In this document: piece by piece, positions 23,380 through 34,097 of the stretch
Layout of the letters: every line of letters begins with the position of its first letter
How positions within the stretch are numbered: the first letter of the stretch is position 1
Source of the DNA: Eubacteriales bacterium
Lineage (GTDB): Bacteria; Bacillota; Clostridia; Oscillospirales; Oscillospiraceae
Length of the DNA stretch: 64,000 nucleotides
Direction: 5' to 3'
NCBI GenBank assembly: GCA_030536255.1
Contig: JAUNQI010000012.1
Coordinates: 1-64,000, forward strand
Notes under the pieces: model-generated
What the model was told of the DNA's origin: nothing
Seen by the model: only the letters and a program-made list of their open reading frames with translations
The model's database searches: none
Translations under genes and position numbers: made by a program

Positions 23380-25560
23380 TTATTCGTCTGTAACGAGCCG
23401 TGTATAAAATCCACCTTTTGCATACAGCTCTTCATGCGTTCCCCGTTCAACGACATTCCCGTGATCAAGAACGATAATTTCGTCACAGTCACGGATCGTT
23501 GAAAGCCTGTGTGCAACAACAATACACGTAATACCGCGTTCCTTGATTGACTTCACCACATTGTATTCTGTCTTTGCATCGAGGGCCGAGGTTGCCTCAT
23601 CAAGAATAATAATGGTCGGATCCTGTGCAAGAACACGGGCAATTTCAAGGCGCTGGCGCTCCCCTCCGGAGAAATCACGCCCCCCCTCAATGAGCATATG
23701 ATCATATCCGCCGTCACGTCTCAGGATATCCTCATGGATCTGCGCGTCTCTCGCAGCAAGTATCACTTCAAAGTCTTTTATGGAATTGTCCCACATTTTT
23801 ATGTTTCCGGAAATCGTATCCTCAAACATAATAATGTCCTGATCCACAACAGCCAGAGAACCCGTAAAAACGCTTCTGTCTATTTCGTTGATACGCTTTC
23901 CATCAAACAGAATCTCTCCGCTCCACGGATTATACAGTCCGGAAATCAGTTTGCTCAGCGTTGATTTTCCGCATCCGGAGGAACCGACAAATGCGACTCT
24001 GCTTCCGGGTTTCAGCGTAAGATTAAAGTCCCTGATCAGCGGTTCGGCAAGTCTTGAGTAGCCAAACGTAACATTTTTCAGCTCGACATGACCGGAAAGC
24101 TTGTCATACGATTTGTTGTCATCGGGAGGATCGTCATTATAATTCGGATCGTCAGGATATTCCATAACGTCCTCGACACGCTCCATATCTGTCCGCATTT
24201 CCTGAATCGTCTGTCCGGCACCAATCAGCTGTGAGGCAGGACCCGTAAACATTGAAAGATATGCCTGAAACTGAGTTACCACGCCAACCGTGAATTTTCC
24301 TTTTATAACGAGGTAGATTCCACAGATCAGAACCGCGGTATTTGCCAGAGCAGAAACAACACTGGGAATCAGCCCGAGGATCTGGTTCAGCTTTGAAAAA
24401 CGAACCTGTTGTGTATTCACACCGGCCTGATACCCTGCCCATTTCTCAAAAAATCCATTTTCAGCGCCGGACGATTTAATTGTTTCTATCATCTGAATTC
24501 CGGATATGGTAGCGCTTGACAGCTTACCCATATCCTTCATCTGAACTCTTGTAATATTTACGCGCTTCGCTGAAATCAAAGCTCCGACAAACATATTTAT
24601 TACGATCGACAAAATGCCGATAAGAGTAAGGAATGGACTGATCCGGATCATAACGACAAGATAAAAAATCATCATTCCGGCATTCAGTGCCAGAGGAGCT
24701 ACCGTGCCGATAATGACATCTGCTATTGAAGCATTGGTTTCCTGCCTCTGCTGAATATCTCCGGCCATTCTCTGAGAGAAAAATTCAACAGGCATGCGGA
24801 GTACTTTCCACATATAAGTGCTCTTACCTTCTATCGCCAGCTTTCCGCTGAGACGGAGCGAATAGATTACCTGAATTATCCCGACCACGATTCTTATTAC
24901 CGCCAGAACAGAAAGAGAGCAGATAAACGGGATCAACCATTTTGGATTTTGCCCGGTGATGATTCGGTCATAAAAAATTCTGTTAAGTCCGGTGTCAATA
25001 ATCGCAAGAAGGGATGAGATCAGCGTTGTGATTACAACAAATGCAACTGCTGTTCCGGTCCCTCTCAGGCGCTTTTTTGCAAATCTCCATATGCTCTTCG
25101 GCTTTCCACCGGGCTCGAAGGTCTCTGAGGGTTCAAACATCAGCACAATGCCGGTAAAAGACTCATCAAAGTCCTCCATATCGATTTTTACTTCTCCGCG
25201 ACCAGGGTCATTGATGATCGCTTTATTCCCCTTAAAACCGCAAAGAACAACAAAGTGATTAAAATTCCAGTGTATAATTGCAGGGAATTGGCCGCATTCC
25301 TTCAGCTCATTTGGCTCAAAGCGATAACCCGATGCCGTAAGGCCGTAATTTCTTGCTGCCTTCAGGACATTGCCCGCATTTGAACCGTCTCTTGATACTC
25401 CGCAGTCGATTCTCACCTGCTCAAGAGGGATCCATTTATTATAATAAGCAAGAATCATCGTCAGACAGGCAGCCCCGCATTCCAATGCCTCCATCTGCAT
25501 GATAACCGGAGTTTTCGCAATGCCGTTCTTCACCGGTGTTTTTATCTTTTTATTATTCAT
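23380..25560 (-). CDS. NHLM-type bacteriocin ABC transporter with C39 leader peptidase
   Basis: The 726-residue protein has an N-terminal C39 peptidase (about 15-135). Gln22, Cys28 (ALECGAACL), His102 (HFVVL) and Asp118 (NDPG) form the active site. A membrane domain follows (about 165-440), then an ABC domain with GSSGCGKST, SGGERQRLE and LDEATSALD. It should cut double-Gly leaders and export the core peptide (TIGR03796-type). It lies 15 bp upstream of its ATPase partner and 10 bp downstream of the HlyD-like gene. Confidence 0.92.
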   Translation of the reverse strand: MNNKKIKTPVKNGIAKTPVIMQMEALECGAACLTMILAYYNKWIPLEQVRIDCGVSRDGSNAGNVLKAARNYGLTASGYRFEPNELKECGQFPAIIHWNFNHFVVLCGFKGNKAIINDPGRGEVKIDMEDFDESFTGIVLMFEPSETFEPGGKPKSIWRFAKKRLRGTGTAVAFVVITTLISSLLAIIDTGLNRIFYDRIITGQNPKWLIPFICSLSVLAVIRIVVGIIQVIYSLRLSGKLAIEGKSTYMWKVLRMPVEFFSQRMAGDIQQRQETNASIADVIIGTVAPLALNAGMMIFYLVVMIRISPFLTLIGILSIVINMFVGALISAKRVNITRVQMKDMGKLSSATISGIQMIETIKSSGAENGFFEKWAGYQAGVNTQQVRFSKLNQILGLIPSVVSALANTAVLICGIYLVIKGKFTVGVVTQFQAYLSMFTGPASQLIGAGQTIQEMRTDMERVEDVMEYPDDPNYNDDPPDDNKSYDKLSGHVELKNVTFGYSRLAEPLIRDFNLTLKPGSRVAFVGSSGCGKSTLSKLISGLYNPWSGEILFDGKRINEIDRSVFTGSLAVVDQDIIMFEDTISGNIKMWDNSIKDFEVILAARDAQIHEDILRRDGGYDHMLIEGGRDFSGGERQRLEIARVLAQDPTIIILDEATSALDAKTEYNVVKSIKERGITCIVVAHRLSTIRDCDEIIVLDHGNVVERGTHEELYAKGGFYTRLVTDE

Positions 25561-25569
25561 TGGAAATCC

Positions 25570-26067
25570 TCAGCTGAAAATAAATTCGATCGGGTGAATG
25601 GAATCAATCGTTACTTTCGCAGGAGAAAAGATGTCATCTTCAGGAAAGGACAGATCCGTATCAAGGGCATGAATCCATTCTCCTTCCTCTACATCGGCAA
25701 GATGCATTTGATAATCCGTAAGAACTTCTTCAGCTACTTCTGCTTCCGGGCTAATACCGGTCACGGTCGCTTCTGTTCCGTCTGAAAGTGTAATACGCAT
25801 CCCGTTCTGAACTTTACCGATATTTTCCTCGCTGATATAGCACAGTCCTTTTCCGTTATCAGAAATACAGACGGCGTCAATCGTAGTATCTAGTACGCCC
25901 AAAGCAGCCCAAACCAGCATACCGGCAAGAAGAATTACCACCGCGCAGAGCACGATCCAAACTCCCGGATTTGCAACTCTCACATAGTCGCTCAGATCCT
26001 CCGGAGAAGATAATCTGTCCAGACTTTTTGCTCTGAACAGCTGAGTTGATTTGTCGTTATTATCCAT
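25570..26067 (-). CDS. NHLM-type HlyD-like adaptor protein
   Basis: The 165-residue protein has a cytoplasmic N-terminus (SLDRLSSPEDLSDYVRV), one membrane helix (about 35-58, VWIVLCAVVILLAGMLVWAALG) and a short outside beta domain (GKGLCYISEENIGKVQNGM). The start SLDRLSSPE and the small size match NHLM HlyD-like proteins (TIGR03794), which lack the long coiled coil of HlyD. It is the first gene of the exporter operon; AAGGAGG precedes its ATG. Confidence 0.85.
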   Translation of the reverse strand: MDNNDKSTQLFRAKSLDRLSSPEDLSDYVRVANPGVWIVLCAVVILLAGMLVWAALGVLDTTIDAVCISDNGKGLCYISEENIGKVQNGMRITLSDGTEATVTGISPEAEVAEEVLTDYQMHLADVEEGEWIHALDTDLSFPEDDIFSPAKVTIDSIHPIEFIFS

Positions 26068-26245
26068 TTGTTATCCTCCTTGTCCGGCAAAAACAATTCG
26101 TAATATTATTTACATAATTTAGAATTTTATTATACATGTATCTGAATATAAAAGCAAGATTCTTTCGTCTGTTTTCATGACTTTACAATCATTATCCTGC
26201 AATATATAATAAAATAATATAAAAAAACGATTGGAGCTTATCATT

Positions 26246-27274
26246 ATGAAATATATTCTGCTCGGCAGCACAGGTCTGACCGTTACGCGCCCGGCAATGG
26301 GTTGTCTTCCTGTTCAGCGCTGCAATACGGATTATGCCATTCAGCTTCTTCAGGCAGCATATGACGGCGGGATCCGTTATTTCGATACTGCAAACGCATA
26401 TTCCGACAGCGAAAAGAAGATTGGGCTCGCCCTGTCCGATGTCCGCAAAGATATTGTAATCTCAACGAAGTCCGGAGCCCGCGACAAAGCAACGGTTCTG
26501 TCTCATATTGAGAATAGCCTGAAAATGATGAAAACGGATTATATCGATCTGTTCCAGTTTCATCAGGTAACATCTATGCCGGACCCGAATGATCCGAACG
26601 GAGCGTATGCTGCGGCACTTGAAGCAAAAGAGCGCGGCTGGATCCGGCACATCGGTTTTACCTCTCACAGGGTCAACATCGCCGAAGAATGTATTGCATC
26701 CGGCCTTTTTGAGACCTGTCAGTTTCCGTTCAGCTACATTTCCGATGAAAGAGATATCGCTCTTGCAGAAAAATGCAAAAAAGCCGGGATGGGTTTCATT
26801 GCCATGAAAGGTCTTGCCGGAGGAATGCTGACGAATCCGCGCGCCTGCCATGCGTTTATGAATCAGTTTGACAATGTAGTTCCTATCTGGGGAATCCAGA
26901 AGCTTGAAGAGCTGAAGCAGTGGCTGGATGCCGCAGATGAAGATCCCACGCTCGATGAAGAGCTCTCCGCGGTGATCACCGGAGACCGCAAAGAGCTTGC
27001 TGGAAATTTCTGCCGCAGCTGCGGCTACTGCATGCCCTGCACTGTGGGGATTGAGATCATGAACTGTGCAAGAATGGATATGCTCCTCCGCCGTTCTCCC
27101 TGGCAGCAGTACATGAGCGATGAATGGTATAATAAAATGCAGAAAATAAATGACTGCATCAACTGCCGTCAGTGCGTAAGTAAATGCCCCTATGGCCTTG
27201 ATCAGCCTTCCTTGCTGAAATATATGCTGAAGGATTACAATGAATTCTACGCATCCCATAAGGATCTGGTCTGA
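26246..27274 (+). CDS. Aldo/keto reductase with C-terminal ferredoxin-like Cys clusters
   Basis: ATG 26246 follows TTGGAG at 9 nt and is used instead of TTG 26231. The 342-residue protein has the AKR elements FDTANAYSDSE (Tyr), STKSGARDKA (Lys) and FQFHQV (His). The tail has two Cys sets: FCRSCGYCMPC and CINCRQCVSKCP. It is shorter than the 7001-8200 protein and only distantly similar, so it is a second lineage of the same architecture. It is divergently transcribed from the exporter. Confidence 0.9.
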   Translation: MKYILLGSTGLTVTRPAMGCLPVQRCNTDYAIQLLQAAYDGGIRYFDTANAYSDSEKKIGLALSDVRKDIVISTKSGARDKATVLSHIENSLKMMKTDYIDLFQFHQVTSMPDPNDPNGAYAAALEAKERGWIRHIGFTSHRVNIAEECIASGLFETCQFPFSYISDERDIALAEKCKKAGMGFIAMKGLAGGMLTNPRACHAFMNQFDNVVPIWGIQKLEELKQWLDAADEDPTLDEELSAVITGDRKELAGNFCRSCGYCMPCTVGIEIMNCARMDMLLRRSPWQQYMSDEWYNKMQKINDCINCRQCVSKCPYGLDQPSLLKYMLKDYNEFYASHKDLV

Positions 27275-27333
27275 CTCTTCTCCCCGACTCAGGAAGCGAA
27301 ACGAACCATCTTCCCGAATTACTGTCTATAACA

Positions 27334-27367
27334 AAATCCCTCTTTCCGAAAAGGGAAAGAGGGATTT
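27334..27367 (+). terminator. Terminator between convergent aldo/keto reductase and gap genes
   Basis: Fourteen-bp stem AAATCCCTCTTTCC/GGAAAGAGGGATTT, 6-nt loop. It is symmetrical enough to stop transcription in both directions. Confidence 0.85.
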
Positions 27368-27399
27368 GATTATATATTGATATCTTCTATTCGCAGAAA

Positions 27400-28467
<1,068 letters not shown>

Positions 28468-28561
28468 TCAGCGACTTTTTGCGGAAAACTCCACACAAAG
28501 CTTTACAATAATAACAAAAAATCCTGAAAAAATCAATAAGTTATGCTGAAATGGGCCCAAA

Positions 28562-28602
28562 AAATATTTGCTGAATTTTTACTAAAATTTCAGCAAATAT
28601 TG
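28562..28602 (-). terminator. A/T-rich intrinsic terminator of the uridine kinase gene
   Basis: On the minus strand AATATTTGCTGAA...TTCAGCAAATATT forms a long imperfect stem followed by six Ts. It separates the kinase from gap. The remaining 28432-28561 presumably holds the gap promoter. Confidence 0.75.
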
Positions 28603-28644
28603 GCTTATTTTTGTATATATTATACAATTTAATGTTTGAGCGTG

Positions 28645-29574
28645 TCAGTTGTCTTCTCGGTAGCCGATAAATTCTCTGAGCAGAGAATCCTCCGGCACAT
28701 CCTTTTCATCGATCCGGCCGAAAAGCTGGAGCGCAGGGAGAACGCTTCTCAGCTCTTCATATCTTTCTATCCCTTCAGGAACAGTTCTGAAGAGCTCTGT
28801 TGCAGTTCCGTTCATAACCGCAAGCTCGCAGGGCATGGATGTGTCAAACTGGTAATGCGCGCTGGTTCTGAACGGGGAGATGTAAAGCTTTTCTCCCCGG
28901 CGTACATTGGCCCACATTTTCATTGTTTCTTCGGCATCCGTGCCGCGGAAATTAAAATCTCTTACGGTTCGCCTTACAAGCCGGAACCAGGTCGATTTAA
29001 ACACAGTCGAATCATTAAAGTTTACATTGCTTCTGGCAGAAACATACAAACGGAAGGCCTCATCGTGCATACCCGTAATCGCTCCGTTCAGGGCATGGAT
29101 TCCTTCAAAAATACAGACTTCATCTTTCCCGAGCTTAATGGATTTTGACGGCTCCGAAACACGCATTCTCCGGGAAAACTCATATTTCGGAACAAAAATA
29201 CGCTTTCCTTCAGAGAGCTTTGTAAAGTGCTCATTAAGAAGTTCCATATCCAGGCACAAAGGAGACTCCAGATCATAATCTCCCTCCGCAGTTCGCGGGG
29301 TATCTTCTCCGACGGTCTTAAAATAATCATCCATACTCACATAGTGAGTTTTGATTCCGCGGGTATTCAGCGCCTCGCTTATTTTTCTTGCTGTCGTAGT
29401 TTTTCCTGAGCCAGAGGGACCGGAAAGAAGAACAATGGGGCTGGCATGAAGATTATCCGCTATTTTCCCGGCTGCCTTATTTACCTTTTCATTATATTCC
29501 GCTTCACATTCTTCACAGAACCCTTTCGGATCGGAAACTGTCCTCAGATTAATATTATTCAGTTCATATGCCAT
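28645..29574 (-). CDS. Uridine kinase / phosphoribulokinase-like P-loop kinase
   Basis: ATG 29574 has AGGTGA close upstream. The 309-residue protein has Walker A LSGPSGSGKTTTA at about 48-60, a DDYF motif (VSMDDYF), YDLESPLCLD and CIFEGIHALNG. This resembles the C-terminal kinase of Clostridial bifunctional uridine kinase/threonyl-tRNA-synthetase-like proteins, here without the TGS part. It probably phosphorylates a nucleoside such as uridine. It overlaps hemZ by 11 bp, a conserved Clostridial pairing. Confidence 0.8.
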   Translation of the reverse strand: MAYELNNINLRTVSDPKGFCEECEAEYNEKVNKAAGKIADNLHASPIVLLSGPSGSGKTTTARKISEALNTRGIKTHYVSMDDYFKTVGEDTPRTAEGDYDLESPLCLDMELLNEHFTKLSEGKRIFVPKYEFSRRMRVSEPSKSIKLGKDEVCIFEGIHALNGAITGMHDEAFRLYVSARSNVNFNDSTVFKSTWFRLVRRTVRDFNFRGTDAEETMKMWANVRRGEKLYISPFRTSAHYQFDTSMPCELAVMNGTATELFRTVPEGIERYEELRSVLPALQLFGRIDEKDVPEDSLLREFIGYREDN

Positions 29575-31051
29575 AGAAATCACCTATTTTAACCTTTTCC
29601 GAACATATTTTATCAATCTGTTCTATATATTCAAGAGGATATTTCGGAGCCATGATCCGTATATTTTTTCCCTTGTCATTTCGGATCAGCTTCGTTGAAC
29701 CTCCTCCGCCCATAGCAAGGATACTGCACAGTTCCTCCATCATACAGATGTTATAAATATTGATATGGCCGGGCTTCATCCAGCCTGTATTTTCAAATCC
29801 CCCGGACATATTTTTCTGCCGGTAAAGATAATATGGAGAATACCCGGATGCCCTCAAACCGGAATAAGCAGCATCCAGCATCTTGCCAACTTCAACCGCT
29901 TCCGGAATCTTTCCTCCGCTTAGCGTCAATCCGGAACCTTTTTTCAGAGAAAGTGTATGAACCGTAATATTCTCAGGCTCCAGAGAAAGTACTTTTTCCA
30001 TGGTATATTCAAAGCCTGTCAGCGTGTCCGACGGGAGGCCGGCAATCAGATCCATATTTACGTCAAAGCCGCCGATTTTTCTGACTGCATCAAGCGCATC
30101 CAGAACATCCTTTGAGGTATGTCTTCTTCCTATCGCTTCCAGAACGCTGTCCTGCATTGTCTGTGGATTTACGGAAAGTCTGGTCACTCCATACTTTTTC
30201 AGAATAGCAAGCTTCTCTTCCGTAATGGTATCTGGTCTTCCAGCCTCCACCGTAAACTCCCGCAGATTGCTGAGATCAAATTCTCCTCTCAGGAGAGAGC
30301 AAAGCTCATCCAGCTGAGCGGCAGAAAGAGTGGTCGGAGTCCCGCCTCCGAAATATATGGAAACTACATTCAAACCGCACTGCCTCGCCTGTCTGGCCGT
30401 TTCTGCCACTTCTAGCCTGAGAGAAGCAAAAAAGCTGTCCATCAGCTTCAGGCTTTTCTCCACGGACTGACTGACAAAGCTGCAGTATGCACATCTTGTC
30501 GGACAGAACGGGATCCCGACATACAGGCAGATATCCGAGCTGCCAAGAAGTTTCTCTGTTTCAAGTGTCGCTTTTGAGGTTTCATAGCAAAGCTCCGCAC
30601 GGACAGGTGTTACATCATACTGCTCCATAAACTGATGAATTGAGCGGTCTTTACTGTCCCGGTCTGTGCAGCACTCATTTTCACGCATAATTGCACTCAA
30701 CAGCTTTCCCGGCCGGACGCCGGTAAGTGATCCCCAGGGCTGAGGGGCCCTGCCTGATTTCATCACGGCCCGATATACTGCATTTTTAATGATAAACTGA
30801 CACAATCTGTCCTTTTCCAGATCATCGGTCAGCTTGTCGGATCTCACAGAGGCTCTTCCGGTAAAAGCTGCATTTTCTTTCCGATACCGGCATACAGAAG
30901 TGGTATAAACATTCCCAAAACGAAGGCTTATCCGCATATGATCCGAATCTTTACCGTCACTGACATATTCCGGGCGTTCTCCGGGAAAAAGAGTAGAAAG
31001 CATCTGCTCTACGGCATATTTATAATGATGACCGCTGAATATCAGTTTCAT
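29564..31051 (-). CDS. hemZ: Radical-SAM coproporphyrinogen dehydrogenase HemZ-like
   Basis: ATG 31051 follows CGGAG at 7 nt; a longer start at 31069 lacks a site. The 495-residue protein has a 150-residue N-terminal region typical of HemZ. The radical-SAM core follows: GIPFCPTRCAYCSF (three Cys for the [4Fe-4S] cluster), YFGGGTPTTL, and GLPSDTLTGF. HemN enzymes oxidise coproporphyrinogen III; many HemZ-like Clostridial proteins have unknown substrates because heme genes are often absent. None are seen in this window. Confidence 0.85.
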   Translation of the reverse strand: MKLIFSGHHYKYAVEQMLSTLFPGERPEYVSDGKDSDHMRISLRFGNVYTTSVCRYRKENAAFTGRASVRSDKLTDDLEKDRLCQFIIKNAVYRAVMKSGRAPQPWGSLTGVRPGKLLSAIMRENECCTDRDSKDRSIHQFMEQYDVTPVRAELCYETSKATLETEKLLGSSDICLYVGIPFCPTRCAYCSFVSQSVEKSLKLMDSFFASLRLEVAETARQARQCGLNVVSIYFGGGTPTTLSAAQLDELCSLLRGEFDLSNLREFTVEAGRPDTITEEKLAILKKYGVTRLSVNPQTMQDSVLEAIGRRHTSKDVLDALDAVRKIGGFDVNMDLIAGLPSDTLTGFEYTMEKVLSLEPENITVHTLSLKKGSGLTLSGGKIPEAVEVGKMLDAAYSGLRASGYSPYYLYRQKNMSGGFENTGWMKPGHINIYNICMMEELCSILAMGGGGSTKLIRNDKGKNIRIMAPKYPLEYIEQIDKICSEKVKIGDFYGI

Positions 31052-31109
31052 TTTTTGACTCCGTGCCATTCTGGCTGAAAATATTCTGCTAAATAATCCG
31101 GAAAAAAGC

Positions 31110-31138
31110 TTGACTTATTAATAAAAAGATAGTATCTT
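31110..31138 (+). promoter_or_regulatory. Predicted sigma-A promoter of carD
   Basis: TTGACT (31110-31115), a 17-bp spacer, TATCTT (31133-31138). It sits 74 nt before the carD ATG. Confidence 0.6.
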
Positions 31139-31211
31139 AATTAATTTTTATTTGCAATTATAGAATAAATGGTGTAATATTTAATTAATATTAGAATGAG
31201 GTAGGTTGTGA

Positions 31212-31703
31212 ATGTATTCTGTAGGAGAAAAAATTATATATGGCGAAAACGGCGTATGTACCGTTGAAGCGATTGCTCCTCTCGGAATGTCTGGAACAGC
31301 CACAGACAAGCTGTACTACCATCTGCGTCCGCTGATCGGTTCCGGGATGTATTTCTCCCCGATCGATTCCAATGCTTTTATGCGTCCGGTCATCACTCGT
31401 GAAGAGGCAGAAGCGCTCATTGATTCCATACCGTCCATTGAACCGGCAGTGTGTATGGACAGCCGTTTCAATCATGTCGATGCATTCTATAAAGAAATAT
31501 TCAAGCTGCACACACCGGAGGCCCTCGTTTCAATCATCAAGGGATTGAAGCTCAGAGCCATGGAGAAAAAAACGAAAAGCTCAAAAGCGGAATCTTCAAT
31601 GAAAAGAGCCAAAGAAATGCTGTACGGCGAGATCAGCGTTGCATTGGGGATTGCCTATAACGAAGTTGAAAAATACATACTTGAGAGAAGCGGCGAGGCC
31701 TGA
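31212..31703 (+). CDS. carD: CarD-family transcription regulator
   Basis: The 163-residue protein has the CarD/TRCF RNA-polymerase-interacting start (MYSVGEKIIYGENGVCTVEAI), FSPIDSNAFMRPVITREEAEALI, and a helical C-terminal DNA-binding part ending with a YGEISVALGI helix. CarD contacts the RNA polymerase beta subunit and stabilises open complexes. It is transcribed divergently from hemZ and convergently with ispE. Confidence 0.92.
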   Translation: MYSVGEKIIYGENGVCTVEAIAPLGMSGTATDKLYYHLRPLIGSGMYFSPIDSNAFMRPVITREEAEALIDSIPSIEPAVCMDSRFNHVDAFYKEIFKLHTPEALVSIIKGLKLRAMEKKTKSSKAESSMKRAKEMLYGEISVALGIAYNEVEKYILERSGEA

Positions 31704-31726
31704 TTTTCAGTCCCGCCGTTTTCTGT

Positions 31727-32590
31727 TTAAATCTGTTTTCCGACAGGCTCCGCGCAGACGCAGAAGCCGTAGTCCTTTTCAAGCTGAGAACATACAGCGT
31801 ATGCTTCCTCCGCATCCGTAAAAATGCCGAATACCGCAGACCCTGTACCCGTCATCACAGCTCCTTCAGCCCCGCCGCTTAGAAGCTTCTGTTTGATTTC
31901 CGTTACTGTTCTCATTCTTCTGTCAGGAACATCTTCAAAAACATTATACAATCTCCGGCAGATCTGTTTCAGGTCTCCGTTTTCCAGCGCTGAAATAATA
32001 CCTGCCGTATCCGGATGCGAGCGAAGCTTTATCCTGTCAAGAGCTTTGAAAAGCTCCGGAGTTGAAATTGAAAACTCCGGCTTGCAGATCACAAACGTGC
32101 ATTCCGGAATTTCCGGAAGGGAAGTAAGGATTTCTCCTCTTCCTTCCGCCAGAGCAGTACCGCCCAAAACACAGAACGGAACATCAGATCCCGTTCTCTC
32201 CGCAACTTTCAGAAGCTCTTCCGGACTCAAAGCGTTTCCGTAATATCTGTTTAAAGCACGAATAACAGCCGCAGCATCCGTTGAACCGCCAGCCATTCCG
32301 GCTCCAACCGGGATGGCTTTTCTGATGGAAATGACAGCTCCGGCAGACCGGTTATCCAGCGCTTCAAAATACAGTCCGGCAGCTTTCACAGCAAGATTTT
32401 TTTCGTCGGAAGGGATGTACTTCAGGTTTGACTTTGCAAAAACTTTTCCGCTGCTGTTTATCTCGATTTCAATATCATCACAAAGAGAAACAGCCTGCAT
32501 GACCATGATCATGTCATGATATCCGTCCGGACGCGGCTTTGAAACATCAAGAGATATATTCAGTTTTGCGCAGGCTTTTTCAGTAATCAT
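31727..32590 (-). CDS. ispE: 4-diphosphocytidyl-2-C-methyl-D-erythritol kinase
   Basis: The 287-residue protein has the GHMP-kinase pattern: KACAKLNISLDV, PDGYHDM, and the glycine-rich ATP loop PVGAGMAGGSTDAAA at about 90-105. The C-terminal motif VMTGTGSAVFGIF also fits IspE. It phosphorylates CDP-methylerythritol in the non-mevalonate isoprenoid pathway. It overlaps the upstream small membrane protein gene by 4 bp. Confidence 0.95.
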   Translation of the reverse strand: MITEKACAKLNISLDVSKPRPDGYHDMIMVMQAVSLCDDIEIEINSSGKVFAKSNLKYIPSDEKNLAVKAAGLYFEALDNRSAGAVISIRKAIPVGAGMAGGSTDAAAVIRALNRYYGNALSPEELLKVAERTGSDVPFCVLGGTALAEGRGEILTSLPEIPECTFVICKPEFSISTPELFKALDRIKLRSHPDTAGIISALENGDLKQICRRLYNVFEDVPDRRMRTVTEIKQKLLSGGAEGAVMTGTGSAVFGIFTDAEEAYAVCSQLEKDYGFCVCAEPVGKQI

Positions 32591-32796
32591 GCAAACATCT
32601 CAAGGATCAGGCCCTTTAATTGATCAAAATACTGGCTGTACAGGGACAGCGTACTCTCTATCTGAAATTTATCATCGATCACAGAGAATATTCTGGAATA
32701 ATCCGCACCGGTAAGGACTCCGACTCCAATACAGATAAGACCGAGAATAAAAACTGTCAGGATAACGATTCCGATTATTTTCCAGCTCTTTTTCAT
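32587..32796 (-). CDS. Small single-span membrane protein (69 aa)
   Basis: ATG 32796 follows GGGAGGCGGGAAATA and overlaps the upstream TAA (TAATG). The product has a basic start (MKKSWK), one membrane helix (about 7-30) and a polar C-terminal tail of 38 residues. It sits between a DUF1700-like gene and ispE, where Firmicutes often encode a DUF4097-type partner. This protein is too short for that domain and could be a truncated version. The role is unknown. Confidence 0.65.
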   Translation of the reverse strand: MKKSWKIIGIVILTVFILGLICIGVGVLTGADYSRIFSVIDDKFQIESTLSLYSQYFDQLKGLILEMFA

Positions 32797-33935
32797 TATT
32801 TCCCGCCTCCCGAAGTGCAAAATTTGCCGCCCAGACGAATAGCGGAATTAATAAGACTGACGATGGCGCCGCCAATAAACCAAATGAAAGCCCAAAGAGC
32901 GCAGAGCGCAACCGCAATTACTACCAAAGCGCCGCCAAGAACCACCATAATATCTGCAAAAACAGCAAATCCTCCGAACGCAGTTGTTATTGCCTGGAAG
33001 CCGATCACTATCAATATAAGCGATATGGCAAGACAAAGAATTGCCGGAATCAGAAGCAGCAGTACTCCGATTGCCGTAAGCGGAACAGCAAGAATGATAT
33101 ACAAAATAAGAAGAGGAACTGATATTTCGCCTGCAGATTCTTCCCGGGAAGCATTCGTATCGGCGTCCTTTTTCTCTTGTACCGGTCTGTCTCTCCAGGT
33201 ACGGATTTCTTCCTGCACCGGGACAGATTTCGGAACATCGGAATTCTGCAGATTTTCCTTTTCGGAGTCAGCAAACGCAGCCATATATTCATTAATACGA
33301 TTGCTGCGATCCTCGTCACTGAGATTTTCATTCAGATCATAAGACGGAGCAGGGTAATCCGTCTCAGAGGACTCTTGCGGCTCAGAAAAAGTCTCGTATC
33401 CTTCCTCTTCATCTGCTGCCCGGTCATATAAATCTTCTTCCTTATCTTCACCAAAAACAGGAAACTCCGCTACTGCAAAAGAAAACGGATCGTCAGAACG
33501 ATTATTCTGATTATCTTCCGGCTCTGATTCTTCAAAATCGGCAGGTGCATCCTGATTTTCCGGCTCCGATTCTGTATAATCGGAGTCATTCCATGCCCCG
33601 GAATAATTGACTGTAGGGAAAAGCTCCGAAGCTTTTTCAGATATCTCGCTGATGGCCCTCACAAAGCGCGGCGTTTCCAGAGAATCAACGTCCGCATCGC
33701 CGTCTCCCGTTTTGCTTCTTACTGCCAAATCGCGCTCTTTTGCATTATAAGTGCGCGCAATAACTACAGCCTGACGTGTAGGAGACACGAGAAGCTTCAG
33801 GAGTTCTTCCGGATCATCCGTCCGGTCAAACATTTCACCATACATGGAAAGAGCGGTCTGTCTGTCCTCGTCATACATAAACGTCAGAAGTCTTCCGAGT
33901 TCAGCCAGGAATTTACGCTTTTCTATATTGATCAC
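32796..33935 (-). CDS. DUF1700-like membrane protein with long acidic linker
   Basis: The 379-residue protein has a helical N-terminal region (about 1-75; [11 protein letters not shown] and DPEELLKLL resemble DUF1700). A highly acidic, Glu/Asp/Ser/Pro-rich stretch (about 110-260) is probably disordered. The C-terminus has four hydrophobic helices (about 270-365). DUF1700 proteins are inner-membrane proteins often paired with DUF4097 or PadR genes; none is obvious here. The acidic linker is unusually long. The gene is transcribed before the small membrane protein and ispE. Confidence 0.7.
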   Translation of the reverse strand: MINIEKRKFLAELGRLLTFMYDEDRQTALSMYGEMFDRTDDPEELLKLLVSPTRQAVVIARTYNAKERDLAVRSKTGDGDADVDSLETPRFVRAISEISEKASELFPTVNYSGAWNDSDYTESEPENQDAPADFEESEPEDNQNNRSDDPFSFAVAEFPVFGEDKEEDLYDRAADEEEGYETFSEPQESSETDYPAPSYDLNENLSDEDRSNRINEYMAAFADSEKENLQNSDVPKSVPVQEEIRTWRDRPVQEKKDADTNASREESAGEISVPLLILYIILAVPLTAIGVLLLLIPAILCLAISLILIVIGFQAITTAFGGFAVFADIMVVLGGALVVIAVALCALWAFIWFIGGAIVSLINSAIRLGGKFCTSGGGK

Positions 33936-34004
33936 CTCTCAGGATTAGTAAACATAATAATACATTTATATTATATATTTTCACTTTATAAAGGTCAAGC
34001 GGAA

Positions 34005-34033
34005 TTGACAAATACACTCTGTAAATATATAAT
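34005..34033 (+). promoter_or_regulatory. Consensus sigma-A promoter of proS
   Basis: TTGACA (34005-34010), a 17-bp spacer, TATAAT (34028-34033): an exact consensus match. The 5' leader is about 60 nt and contains a short GGGGAC/GGTCCC hairpin. I see no T-box motif. Confidence 0.85.
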
Positions 34034-34097
34034 CGATCAGTGTGTTTTCAGCACAAATAAAAAAGTGGGGACAAGGGTCCCGGCGAAAGGAATTACT

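Noticed and set aside
26068..26245. NHLM precursor peptide next to the exporter
   Set aside because: No frame with a ribosome site, a leader and a double-Gly motif was found in this gap or in 19348-19500.
29564..31051. Evidence for heme biosynthesis
   Set aside because: A HemZ-like protein alone is not evidence of a heme pathway; none of the other heme genes are here, and relatives act on unknown substrates.
33936..34097. T-box leader before proS
   Set aside because: The sequence has a GTGGGGACAAGGGTCCC hairpin but lacks the AGGGTGGNACCGCG antiterminator; the leader is only about 60 nt from a consensus promoter.
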